DNA of 64,000 nucleotides from Kryptolebias marmoratus (taxonomy: Eukaryota > Chordata > Actinopteri > Cyprinodontiformes > Rivulidae): contig NC_051445.1 of NCBI RefSeq assembly GCF_001649575.2, positions 9,607,000 through 9,670,999 of the forward strand, read 5' to 3'. Each line of letters opens with the position of its first letter. Position 1 is the stretch's first letter. The notes beneath the pieces are model-generated. The model ran no database searches. It worked only from the letters and a program-made list of their open reading frames with translations, and had not been told where the DNA came from. The translations under genes and the position numbers were made by a program. This document shows positions 28,301 through 41,214 of the stretch, in pieces.

Positions 28301-31300
28301 CCTGTCTGGACTGTTTTCCACTCGTAAAGACTTGTAAACACCAGGTCTTGTGGAAGAACTGACGCCTGCTGACGATCAGTTAATAAAACATTTGAGCCAG
28401 CAGATCTTCTGCTTTTCATCCGTTTAATTTCAGCTGAAAAAGTAACATTACGCTTAGTTTATCACACACTGTATATTCTTTTAGTTTTTCTTTTTTTAAA
28501 AACGTTTTTTAAATAATATCCTTATTCATAAAACCTTATAAATCAAAGAGGGAATACTTGTGTTTAATCGTGACTGTATATATTAATATACTGAGAAAGT
28601 ACACAAAAGTGACAAAACTCCTCATACTTATAAAAGATGTGTACTTACAAGCAATTATTTACTCTCAGAAACAGACCTTTCTGGAATTCATCTGGGTTTT
28701 CAACGCAAAGCTTTGGCACTTGTTGTAGTTTTTTCTCATTCCTGAGATTAGTCAGTATTATTGTGAAACAGTTTGTTTATTATTTTGAGGTACTAAAGCT
28801 GTCCTTGTAGCATTTTCTGAGCACAGCTATCTGTTTGTTTTCAGGGAGAGAGAAACCACCTAGGGAGAAAGAACTGCATCAAGAGATTTACTCAAAGTCT
28901 CCTACTTTTATAGAAAGCAGCTGGTTTTATAAAAACTGCACCTTTTTAATGCAACAAATAATGTAAATCCAAAGTCCTAACCCTGGTGTTTAAGAAGAAT
29001 TGAGCATTTATGGTGGTGATTTCTTTGACATATCACTTAAATTATCATAACATCCCATTAAAATAAGCAGAACACTCATCATTACTGATGACCTTGGTGT
29101 TTTCATCGTCATAAAAATTGAATATTTTTGTGACGTATCTAATCAGCACTGAAGTGAATGAGACGTGTTGTTCAAAAAGTATTTTCTAAAGTTGTTTTTT
29201 GTGATATTTCCTCATTGTAAGGATGTGCAGGATCTTCTTATAGATCACAAAATGTAGCAAACAATTTGGCGTGCGCTACAAATAAATATCCTGCATCCCA
29301 ACAACAACAAATAAAATCAGAGAAAAAGAGCTCACCATCTGAAAGGTGAAACTGCTCAGGACAGCCGTTACCGTCCTCCCCATCAGCCTCAGCATCAAAA
29401 ATTGGACAAAGACGCATAGTACGGAGTGATAGAGCTGTGGGCCTGGGGGAAAAAAAACAAAAGAAAGAAAGAAAAGAGGAGAAGGGAATGGGAGACGATG
29501 GGGATGAAGGTGAGTGCAGTCGAGTGTGACCCGTTGGACTGAATGTGTCAACAGCATTTCTTCCTCACATTTCAGCACCGGCTCAGAAAGGTAAACACGC
29601 AAACAGAAATACAACTTTAAATGAGCTTTGAAGGAGAAAGGTGAAGCAACAGACCTGCTGTGAAATCCAAGTGAAGGCACGAGAGGATAAAGAGAAGAGA
29701 AACATTTACGTTTGCATCCCGTTCAACCATTAATAGACTCAATCAAGGATCCTTCGACGCTGTTAGTGGGTTATATATTTAGAACTTTAATTCAGTTTAA
29801 TCTCCTACAGCTTCCTGTTGAAGCCAGAAAAGAGTGAAACATTAAGTTTGAGTAATATTGTACAGATGGGAAACCATGTCTGGCCCACATGCATAAGATT
29901 AACAAACATTTCTAGTGGTCAAACGTGCTGGCAAAGTAAAGAGAACCACATGTACTTCCTCAGAAATGACTCGACAGAGGCGGATGATTCATCCGTATGC
30001 AAACACTCAGCCTGATCTGCAGATATACGGATAATATCAGACACTACCAGAGGCTATGAGATCAAAATAAAATGAAAAAAGAACCATCTGATTTTGTTTT
30101 AACCCACTGTAGGTTACTTGGTTTTATGAATGCAAGAAAATGAACCAAGAAAAGTGATTATTTTATTGTCATTTAAAACGATTAACTAGCAGTATTACAT
30201 TAATGTTACAGGACAGGTCTATAAACATCTACGAACGTAACTGATTTACTAAAAGTATCTTACATGAAGTTAGATGATTTTGCATTTTGTCGTCGCTTAC
30301 TTTCCTTGGGAATCTGTTTAACTTCTGATTAAACACTGAAAGTTGTCAGCCAACCGTGTTAAGAGCGCTGCAGGGCATACACAGGTCTTGTTTCTCAAAA
30401 AGAAAAGTGTATTCTTACTGACAATTTTAAAATTTTATTACCTTTGAAAGAATGTATAATGTCCTGGTCATGATTTTAAGAGCTTATGGCTCAGGTCCAG
30501 AAAGCAGTCATCTTATGTTAGTCTTTCCTGATCATTTCGAGCTTCGATGTAAATAAAAAAAGGTTCTTGTATGTTGATTGTCAGAATTTACCATGTTTCC
30601 TCGTTATACCTGATAAAATATTAAATATCTCCGGGTTTAGACACAAAGAGCAACTTGTTTCACCTTGAGCCTCTGAAAACTGAAAGACATTTAAAGGTTT
30701 TTGACACAACTTAAGGTTGCCCAACCTCCGACATCTAAAACCCCTGAATGATTTAAAGATTTTCTTTTCTTTAACGTTATCTAAACTTTGAAAAAAAAAA
30801 AAAAAGAATCTAGCAAAGCAGGAGACGAGGAAAGAACAAAGATGATTCAGCAAGTGAATGTGGATGCAATTAATCAATAATTCAGGATAACTGAAAGCGC
30901 TGCTTTAGCTTATAATATAAAAACGGGAGGGCAAAATATTTGATGTTTTGGGGAGAGACAGCAATGTCAAACAGAACTTGTTTGTTTCTCAAAGAAGTCC
31001 CATCAGGTCAGCCTTAAAAAAATAACATTTTCATCTGAGAACTTTCTAAACCAACATTAAATATAGCATCAGAATTTAACTTTACATGTTCATAAGTCTT
31101 TATACTATAAGCTAAACAATGTTTTTTGCAGGTTTTTCCACCTACATGACACCTTTTGGTCTCACCAAAGTTGAATGCAGCTAAAGCCAGTCCGGAGAAC
31201 GTGTGGAACAAGTGGATGACTGTTGCAGGCTGGTAGAAGAAGAGCCATCGGTACAGCAGAGCAAAGGGATACCCTGGAGCAGGGAGAGGCAGAAATACAC

Positions 31301-34300
31301 AGAAAATATGTTAGTGAACCACACTCCACACATCCTGTCATCAACTTCAGAGACCTTGTGGTGAAAATAAGTGGCACATACACAGAATGAGGCCTGTTAC
31401 AATCTGCAAATCAGTGAAAAAGTGTTTTTAATCAAGCAAAAACGTGCGTCTGTGACAATGGTAAACATATTTTGTTAACTACACACAAGTCATTTAAATG
31501 TAGGTCATCTCAGCTGAGGCATCTGTCATCTTTAATTGGTTTTAAAACTATTACAAAGTTAATTAACCAGAAAAACAAAACAAAAGGAGTGGAACACTCC
31601 CTGCGGGTTGGGTCTCTGCCTCAAGCGGCAGACTTCAGGTATCTGGGAGTCTTCTTCACCAGTGATGGGAGGATTAGACAGGCCGAGGCTTGGTCCGCAG
31701 TAATGAGCGCGTTGTTCTGGTCTGTCGTGTTGAAGGAAAGGCAAAGCTCTTAATTTACTGGTCAGTCTACATTCCAACCCTCACCTGTAGACATGAGGCT
31801 AAAAGAACAGGATCCCGGATTCAAGCTGCTGAAACGGGGTCCTTCTATAGGGTGGGCGGGCTCAGCCTTAGAGATAAGGTGAGGAGCTCGGACTAAGGCT
31901 GCTGCTCCTCCACATCGAAAGGAGTCACTTGAGGTTGGTCAGGTATCTGATAAGATGCCTCCTGTGTGCCTCTCTCTAAAGGTTTTCCTGGCATGTCCCA
32001 TTAGGAAGACACCCTAAGGCAGAACCAGAACTGGCTGAGGAGGGATTTTGTTTTCCTTCTGGGCTGGGAACACCTTGGGATGCCTCAGCAGGAGCTGAGG
32101 AACGTTGCTGGAGAGACCAGTGTCTGGATTTCCCTCCTGGACTTGGTGCCTTCATGACCCAACCACGGATAAGCAGCATTGGATGGATGGACAGACTGAC
32201 AGAGAGGATGATCCAGTCAATAAATTTGTTTAAACTGTGATGAGTCTCTAGGTGGGGTTCTTTAGTGGATCTCAAACACGTAACCTAGCTTGATAATAAA
32301 GGTCCAATTAAAAGTCCCAAAGCTACAATATATTCATCTGATTTAATAAAGCAGCCAAAGCTGAACTCATGAAAGCACGTAGGCAGATACACTGCTGCAC
32401 TGAGTGGCATATTTCGTTCTTATTTTGAATAAGTTACAGCTGCACCATCGTGCTATCTTGCATCTTTAATCAATTAGATCTGCTTTAAGAACTGACTTTG
32501 CTCATTTTAAAAAAACAAACTCCATGTTTCTGATCCATTATTCCAAAGTACAAACATAAAGACTAGGTTTGGAGTCAGAAGGACAAGGGAGACAGATTAG
32601 GACAAAACTGTTTTTAAAATAAAAACCATAAAACAACACCAGTCTTGTTTATTATAAATCTGTTGCAATCCAGTAAATCAGGTGTTGAGCTGCTGCAGGT
32701 TGAATCATCGCTAAACTCAAGGCAGGATTTTACAAGCTTCTGTTTGAGTCACAAAACCACAAAGGAAACTGAAATAAAACCGTCAAATCTTTTTTTTTTT
32801 TTCACATTTCATTTTCCTGTTGCTAAACCAGCCACTAGGGAGCACGAGCCGGTGTATCTCTCGTGCCGGTCCCAAGCCTGGGTAAAAGGTGAGGATTGAG
32901 ACAGGACTGAGGGTAGCAACTCTAAACGTAGGGTCAACGACAAGCAAAAGATAGAGAGCTGGAGGGCATAATGCAGAGGAGGAAGGTGGATATGTTATGT
33001 GTTAAGAGGAAGTGGAAGGGCAGTAAGGCTTGCAGAATTGGGGCAGGGCTGTTTTATGGTGGTGTGGATAGGAAGAGAAATGGAGAAGGGGTGGTCCTGA
33101 AGGAGGAGTTAGCAAGGAATGTAGTCAAGGTGAAGAGAGCGTCAGATAGGGTGATGTGTCTGAAGGTAGATGTAGGAGGTCTGATTTTGATTGTTGTCAG
33201 TGGTTACGCTCCACAGGTTGCAGAAGAGAAAGAGAAATCTGGAAGGATCTCGGTGTAGTGTATATGAAAGTCAGCCGTAATGAGAGAAAGTACCTGTGTG
33301 TGAATGAGAGGGAGGCAGGTGGAGCAGTAAGGCCACAAGGAGCAGAGGTCAGAAAGGTCAAGGGTTGACTGTCCAGGAGGACGGGGAGTGTGGTAAAGAG
33401 GTGAAGAAGAGAGTCCAGGCAGGATGGAGCGGATGGAGAAAAGTTTCAGGAATGATTTGGGACAAAATGATGGCAGCAGATGTTAAAGTAAAGGTTTACA
33501 GGACAGTGGTAAGAGCAGCCATGTTGTATGGTTTGGAGACAAAAAGACAGGAGACAGAACAGGTGAAGATGTTGAGGTTCTCCTTGGGAGGGACAAGCAT
33601 GGACAGGATTAGGAATGAGGTCATCAGAGGTACAGCACAGGCTGAACGACTGGGAGATAAAGTTAGAGAGGCCAGACTGAGACGGTTTGGACATGAGCAG
33701 AGGAGGGACTGTGGGTATATTGGTAGAAGGATGTTAGAGACAAAGAGGAGATATATGGATGCAGTTAGAGAGGACATGAAGGTAGTTGGAGTGAGGACAG
33801 AGGACACAGAAGACAGAGTTAGATGGAGGAGGATGACTCATGAAAAGAGAACAACCCAAAGAAAAATATTTTCCCGCTGCTTCTTCAAAGAGGTTGTCTT
33901 ACTCAAACGAAAAGCAAAAAAACAACAACACACAGATGAATCAATATCAGTGGTGTAAGGCCATTACTATACGACTGCAACATTATGCAACACAAGTGAA
34001 GCAACTCGAGGGCACAGACTTGGCTAATGGTGTCAAAGAGTGTGCAAGAGGCTGACTCAATGAGTGCAACCAAAGTCTAATATGAATGGTCATGTTCAGT
34101 AATATTGTACTGCTGGTGTGAGTCCAGGGAAAGGCATATCCACGCATTGAGGGCAAAGTTCGTAGATAAGCTCATTGAAGGAGGCCCAGTCTAAAGAACC
34201 ACAAACATCTGCTGACCCTTTTGGAGGGGACAACTTTACTAAATCTGATCATTTCCAACCTGAAACCTGAAACCAGCTCCGAGGTGGCGTCAGAGAGTGA

Positions 34301-34945
34301 ACCTAAAAGTGGTGCTCACAAATATAGCCCTTCAAAGTGCCCCTAGGCACAGCTGACCTCTTCAAACCAACAATAACCCAGTGGCAGTGAGGGTAAAGAA
34401 AAGTTCATTAAGCAGTAATAATGACCTGAGCTCAACTGCGAGGGCAAATGAGGAATTGGGGGGGACATATTTTGGCAGCATGTGCACATCTCCCCACTTG
34501 TCAAAGTCTCTCCCTCCCCCAATGACACGTTTTGCCACCCCTCTGCCTCACATTTACCCCCTAACCCTGCAGCCCAGTTTAACCGAGCTCTGTGTCCCTG
34601 TCCAGCAGAGAGGGACATTTATCAAAAATAACTCTCCCGAGTTAACAGCTACCTTTGGCGGCGAGGTGCAGAGGTGCAGGAGTAGCCCTGTGCTCGAATA
34701 ATAAAAATATAACACATACAGTGCCTAGTTCAGCTGCCTGGTTCAATGAGTTAGCTGGAGTTCCACGGAGCCTAACGGAGGCGTTCAAACCTGCCGCCCG
34801 GCTCGAGGGCAGCCGCTCCCCCCGCTAAACACAACCGTCGGCCCGCGGGGCGAAACTCACCGACTAAAATGGATAAAATGAGTCGAACCGCTGGCTCCGG
34901 GGAACCCAAAGACTCCGACAGTTTCTCCAGCAAGGGAGCCGCCAT
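16323..34945 (-). CDS. lpcat3: Lysophospholipid acyltransferase 5 / LPCAT3 (MBOAT family), complete
   Basis: LPCAT3 (MBOAT5) is a polytopic ER enzyme of the Lands cycle. It transfers polyunsaturated acyl groups from acyl-CoA to lysophosphatidylcholine, -ethanolamine and -serine. Coding exons on the minus strand, in order: 34945-34861, 31273-31166, 29442-29336, 26693-26600, 26393-26356, 24987-24809, 24643-24535, 24424-24338, 22375-22212, 19224-19077, 17466-17311, 16442-16323. Together they give 1395 bp, 464 aa plus stop, all in frame; human LPCAT3 is 487 aa. The start MAAPLLEKLSESLG sits in a strong context (AAGATGG). Hallmarks: FYGGFLVGPQF, WDACANMKVWLFET (290-303), SFNINTNAW (313-321, conserved MBOAT Asn) and WHGLHSGY (350-357, catalytic His). 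IHWLFMGY and CLFTYDKWLKV follow near the C-terminus. Exon 5 is only 38 bp. The C-terminus ends SEQKQD, so the KKxx-type ER signal of the human protein is absent. Intron 1 (3.6 kb) holds two retrotransposon remnants. Confidence 0.96.
18580..18865 (+). repeat. Family-A dispersed repeat (partial)
   Basis: Contains aaaatggccacagctaatt, aaaatggctgtaactcagtc, acagatattgagctaaaattt and the 3' part gacagtcttagtccaaaactctggcatgaaa. It lies within an lpcat3 intron. A weaker fragment of the same family is at about 17580-17700. Confidence 0.65.
20790..21350 (+). mobile_element. Tc1/mariner transposase relic
   Basis: Broken reading frames keep transposase features: KKQRQELSEELRMKI, then GKGYKILSKQQ near the helix-turn-helix part, and CTICHILSHNGLHGRRPRRA followed by HVDEPQSFWD near the catalytic part. 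Frameshifts and stops separate them, so it is dead. It lies in an lpcat3 intron. Confidence 0.75.
22665..22765 (-). repeat. Family-A dispersed repeat (fragment)
   Basis: aaaagttaatcagtcgtagatgcacctcc and gattactttctgcaagtttcattaaaat match the corresponding segment of the other minus-strand copies. Intronic in lpcat3. Confidence 0.55.
23350..23900 (-). mobile_element. Tc1-like transposon relic (tentative)
   Basis: ttccacacagtatgatagttcctccgccatg, gtgtcttctgtccaaagga and gaagcggtgtcctctttgacc appear in the order of an antisense Tc1-type transposase gene. No usable frame remains. Confidence 0.4.
23995..24240 (+). repeat. Family-A dispersed repeat
   Basis: Starts with tatcacccaccgctgaaaggcgaaggtgg, continues with catctcatgaaccaccggacaaat, ctacaactgattaacttctggagtc and attcaagatggccacc, and ends gatatgcattccttcaagaat. 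Intronic in lpcat3. Confidence 0.7.
25600..25745. mobile_element. Small MITE-like element, hAT-type ends
   Basis: Terminal inverted repeats CAGGGCTGTACAACT (25600-25614) and the complement of CAGGGATGTTCAACT (25731-25745) differ at two of 15 positions and bound 146 bp without coding capacity. CAGGG ends are typical of hAT-derived nonautonomous elements. I see no clear 8-bp duplication. A related internal fragment with cacatccgacccgtgtg precedes it (about 25425-25500). Confidence 0.5.
27105..27700 (-). mobile_element. Tc1/mariner transposon relic, antisense
   Basis: Collinear blocks typical of an antisense Tc1 transposase gene: cttatcagtctctcacgtcgctgtggagga, tttatgcacag, gctgcaaaacaagcccagatcatca and ttatgtggtttgttcagacgcagctttg. 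A T25 run (27232-27256) interrupts it. It is highly diverged and lies in the lpcat3 intron between 26693 and 29336. Confidence 0.6.
28010..28095 (+). repeat. Family-C short repeat
   Basis: Begins gatcactagatggtgtctttatgg and ends gactcgttttgccagcgcgggtcacaaa, the reverse of the copy at 11700-11805. Intronic in lpcat3. Confidence 0.5.
31586..32200 (+). mobile_element. Decayed LINE 3' end, same family as 42501-43775
   Basis: The C-terminal ORF2-type reading (HSLRVGSLPQAADFRYLGVF) continues, with frameshifts, to a 3' end that matches the younger copy. Compare ctgggaacaccttgggatgcctcagcaggagctg here with ctgggaacgccttgggattcccccggaggagctg there. A short ATGG tail follows. It lies in lpcat3 intron 1, in reverse to the gene. 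Confidence 0.8.
32830..33860 (+). mobile_element. Internally deleted RTE-like non-LTR retrotransposon
   Basis: The first part reads as an AP-type endonuclease domain: RRKVDMLCVKRKWKGSKACR, GEGVVLKEELARNVVKVKRA, LIVVSGYAPQV. Soon after 33240 the sequence jumps to the C-terminal region: VQAGWSGWRKVSGMIWDKMM, VKVYRTVVRAAMLYGLET, VREARLRRFGHEQRRD, and ends VRWRRM. The reverse-transcriptase core is absent, so it cannot encode a working element. It lies in lpcat3 intron 1. Confidence 0.8.
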
Positions 34946-35110
34946 CTTTCTTGTGGGCGGAAGCGCGTCGTCGTCTTCGCAACGGTTCGCCGAACTTCTG
35001 GACGCTTGCGCTCCTCTTTTAAAGGCTCGGTCCGTCCCGCAGCGACGCGGCGCGTGCGGCTCGTTCAACTGTCAAACCATGCCCTCCCGCGCCGACGCGA
35101 TATTGTTTAT
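34700..35110 (-). promoter_or_regulatory. lpcat3 CpG-rich promoter and first exon
   Basis: A dense CpG block surrounds the lpcat3 start codon and contrasts with AT-rich flanks on both sides. There is no TATA box at a useful distance, as expected for a broadly expressed CpG promoter. Confidence 0.55.
34938..34948 (-). promoter_or_regulatory. YY1-type motif overlapping the lpcat3 start codon
   Basis: On the minus strand the bases read AAGATGGCGGC, the full YY1 consensus, and the ATG inside it is the lpcat3 start codon. This arrangement is known from many CpG promoters just downstream of the start site. It serves both as a possible YY1 site and as a strong Kozak context. Binding is inferred. 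Confidence 0.5.
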
Positions 35111-36364
35111 GGTTAAAAATAATTTTATGTAATTAAAAAGAAATCTCTCGTATCGAAGCAGCAGAACTCGTGTTGTAAAACCCTGCTAACCGGTGAAGAA
35201 GAAAAAAAAAATCCCAAACTATTTTCACAAAAAAAACAATAAACGTAAAGTGGGGTACGTGTGCCCCCATGTGGTCAAATGTAGGAACTACAACTATAAA
35301 TATCAAAATATTTTTCAGATAATCTTTTATATGCGTGACAAATCTAATATATCAGAATTAATTTTAACAACCATAAAAAGAGCCTAAAACTACTATATTT
35401 TGGAGTATTGATTAAAAGATCCCAAGAGTTCAGAGCTTCATGGTATGAATGCTATTAACCTGATGGAGAGTGGTTGCTGCATTATAGCCTGAGGAATGAG
35501 GAACTTTTTAAGCATGAAATCAGTCAACCAGTGGGGTAAATATTAATGTTTCATGTTTGTTATTAGAGATGCAGTCTTGGTGTTAAATAAAAGTATACAG
35601 CTTAAACATATCACACAGAAAAGGGTTAAATTGAACAAAAATGTGCCAAAATTCTGCAAAACTCAACTGAGTTTGGGCATTTTTGGTTTATAAATTGTGC
35701 TTTCTTCTTTTATCAATAATGCAGCAGGATGTTAAACACAATTTAAAGTTAGTTTTGTAAACAAAAAGTTGTATTTTATTATCTTAATATACAATTTCCT
35801 TTTTCAGTCACACTTATTTTACAGTCATGACTGCAGGTCTTGCAGTAGATTGCAGAGCTTCTATATTCATACATAATGATTTATGTAAAGACTTATATTG
35901 AATGCAACGTGATTCCTGATCCTATAAATGTAACAACCAGACCTTATTTTGGTTGCTCCTTTTTGCAGGGGTCGGAGATTTAGCAAATTTATTTAAGTAA
36001 TTGATTAGTTTAAGCTTGTGATGCTCTAGTGAATCATTACTAATCGTACTTAACTATTACCATCTATCTATCAATGCCACGCACGCACTCTAAAGACTTC
36101 TCAGGATAAGAAACTTTTTTCTTTGACAATATGGTGGGCTTCTCATTATGAGAAACCTGCTCGACAAATATCTAAAGAGCTAAATTCCTTGGCGGTAATA
36201 TGGTCCACGTCAGCTCAAGCCAATTCAATGCAAACCTGTCAGTCATGGTTTCAGAAAATATCAGAAGAGCTTGAACTAACATATATTACAATATGTTACC
36301 ATTTGAGACAAATATTACGGTAAAACCTTCTAAATTACATATTTTATAAGCAAAATAACAACAT

Positions 36365-36780
36365 TTGACAGCAATGCATTTCGGGTATTCGAATTACAAC
36401 AGAAGATTCTCCAATCAGAACGTTCGTTGGTCTCATCGTCACAAAGTGGGTGGGACTTGTTTTGTCGCAGCCAATCACGACGTGTTATTGACGCGCGAGT
36501 GAAAGTCTTACTCAAAACTCAAAAAGAGATAAGCAAGTTGCGCTCGATTTGGACTTTTTTAGCACGAAAAATGTTCGGACCTTCTAATTTACACAAGTGA
36601 GACGTTTGGGTAATTTTGGTAATCGGAACACAACAGAAAGTTTCTTAAAATTGTCCAATCAGAACGTTGATACGTCTTGTCGTCATAAAGTAGGTGGGAC
36701 TTTTTTCGTTGTGGCCAATCAAATGGCTTATCGTTGACGCTCATGCGGAACTCATACTCAAAAATAATAACGAGCAGTAT
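36365..36780 (+). repeat. Direct duplication of a twin-CCAAT module
   Basis: Copy 1 (about 36374-36528) and copy 2 (about 36613-36768) align along their length. Both share ccaatcagaacg, then cgtcataaagt or cgtcacaaagt with ggtgggact, then a second ccaatca about 65 bp further on, then ttgacgc and tactcaaaa. Each copy thus has two CCAAT boxes in the same orientation. No open reading frame or known repeat explains the block. It resembles a proximal promoter that was duplicated, but no downstream gene is visible. Confidence 0.5.
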
Positions 36781-36838
36781 TTATATTTATATTTATATTT
36801 ATATTTATATTTATATTTATATTTATATTTATATTTAT
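36779..36838. repeat. (TTTATA)n hexamer microsatellite
   Basis: About ten uninterrupted copies of a 6-bp TTTATA unit follow directly after the second CCAAT module. Confidence 0.9.
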
Positions 36839-37856
36839 AGGTTTACAAGCACAGACAATTATTAACTTTATTGTCAACAAACCACAAATTAATGGAGACT
36901 TGTAATGACAAACAGATACAAGCACCTTACAGGTAATACAGCCACACAAGGCAAATGTACTATATTTTGTTTAATAAACGTCGTTTATGCCAAGAACCAT
37001 TTAACAGTAATGTAACGGTATTAATTCAGTGAAATTTAAGTTTGCGTTTAGGTTTCTTAAACACTGAATAAAGGTTTATGATTTTTTTTTACTGGCCAAT
37101 CATACAGGGAACAAATTTACCAGAATCATGAATGTTACATAGCGAATTTTGAGACTTTGGCTGTTTCCTTCCCCTAGTTACCTTGTATGAAAGTTTTGAA
37201 AAGAAAATATCAAGCATATTTTTCAAAATGTAATTTATTAACTTTTAGAGAAACTCCAATTTCCTGGTTGATTAGAGCCGTCTGATTATTTTTTTTCTCC
37301 TCTGAAAAGAACTATGTTCTTATATATCACAGAATGATAGAGGAATATTTGAATGTATTTAATGCATATACTAGAGCTGGTTATTTCAGACAAAAACAGG
37401 CAATAACTACCAAAAAATAGCAACGAGAAATATCTTTCATCCAGTGTTGTGTCATATTCAATTAGAACGGGATCTACTTGGAAGCCCACACTTATTTTTT
37501 AAGGAAGTCTAATTTTTCTTGTCTTGCTATCATCCTTTCATATTAACGATAAAAAATAATAAATATACACGATGGCTGACCGATATTTGTAAGGCTAAAG
37601 TGAACATGACAAAAGTTAGAAAAAGACTGATTCTCTCTGCGATTAAAAAAAACCAACACGAAACTGAGTAAAAAAAACTCCACACAAGACAAGGTTTATT
37701 TGTTATTTATTTAAGTTTTTTATTTATTTATTTAATAATCATCAGGAGCTGATGAAAATTACAACCTTGACACGATTATGTGGAGTCATTTTTTAACCGA
37801 TAAATCGATCAGAGGCGCCGCGCAGATTTTCATGGGGAGCAGAATTTCCTACAAGA

Positions 37857-37943
37857 GCGGAACGCCCCTGAACGCATCACCGCAGCATGATATTCTGCTC
37901 TCCCTCGTCCTCCGCCGCGGTGATGCGTTCAGGGACGTTCCGC
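37857..37943. repeat. 27-bp near-perfect inverted repeat upstream of tpi1
   Basis: The left arm (37857-37883) and right arm (37917-37943) are reverse complements at 26 of 27 positions and flank a 33-nt spacer. The arms are GC-rich and contain gaacgcatcaccgc and its complement. The block ends about 170 bp before the tpi1 start codon, inside its CpG-rich promoter. It could be a cruciform or paired binding site, or a hairpin if transcribed. Confidence 0.8.
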
Positions 37944-37991
37944 CTCAAACCGATGACGCTTTGGCCGAGAGGAGGGGTTTCAATTTCCGTG

Positions 37992-37999
37992 TAATAAAA
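37992..37999 (+). promoter_or_regulatory. TATA-like element of the tpi1 promoter
   Basis: TAATAAAA lies 117 bp upstream of the tpi1 start codon within the CpG-rich region. A start site about 30 bp downstream would give a leader of about 80-90 nt. This is inferred from position and motif. Confidence 0.35.
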
Positions 38000-38082
38000 A
38001 CCCCGAGTCGCCGACTAACGTCCGCTCTCTCTCCCCGGACTGAAAGGAACCTGGTGTGGTGTCTGCTCTGTTTTTCCAGTAA

Positions 38083-40661
<2,579 letters not shown>

Positions 40662-41203
40662 AAACCCGACGGGATCAGCTCCGATCGGAGGATCCGGTTC
40701 CTTCATCCCTTACTCTCAGCACCTTCCTTTCCCCTCCTTTTTGTTCAAAGTATTTGCGTAATGTTGTCATCCCCCCCTTTATTATTTTATTTTTCTTTCT
40801 TTTTTTTTGGTACATTTTGTCATAAAGAAAAGGGACAGGCTGACACAAGCACTGTACTGCACTGATAAGTCTACTGAGAGCGGCCTGAGTGCAAACTAAC
40901 TTCCACACCAAGTGCTCCAGCTGTAAAGGCTGACACCTTGAGGTGGACGGACTGTCCACGCCTTTACTTGAACAGTTTACAAACCTCTTTCGTTGCGTGA
41001 ACAGTGTCACAGCTCTTGTCGATCACGTTTGTTTGTCTTTTTACTGGTGTCTTTTTGTGTAACGTTGATCTGTGGCTTTGACCTCCCCTGTAGATGTGCA
41101 TGATCCGGTTTCTCATTGGTTGTTTTACTGAGAGGAAAGTACTCCTTACACGCTAACCATACTGTGGCCGATAAGTAAAAGAACGGTTATAAGAAAATAT
41201 TAT

Positions 41204-41209
41204 AATAAA
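41204..41209 (+). terminator. tpi1 poly(A) signal
   Basis: AATAAA about 540 bp after the tpi1 stop codon is the first clear signal downstream, so a 3' UTR of about 560 nt is expected. Confidence 0.55.
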
Positions 41210-41214
41210 CAGTT

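Larger units (their letters stand above)
35110..37760. other. Spacer between divergent lpcat3 and tpi1
   Basis: AT-rich sequence with no supported gene. Two things stand out and are listed separately: a duplicated twin-CCAAT module (36365-36780) and a TTTATA hexamer microsatellite (36779-36838). I recognised no known mobile element here. Confidence 0.5.
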
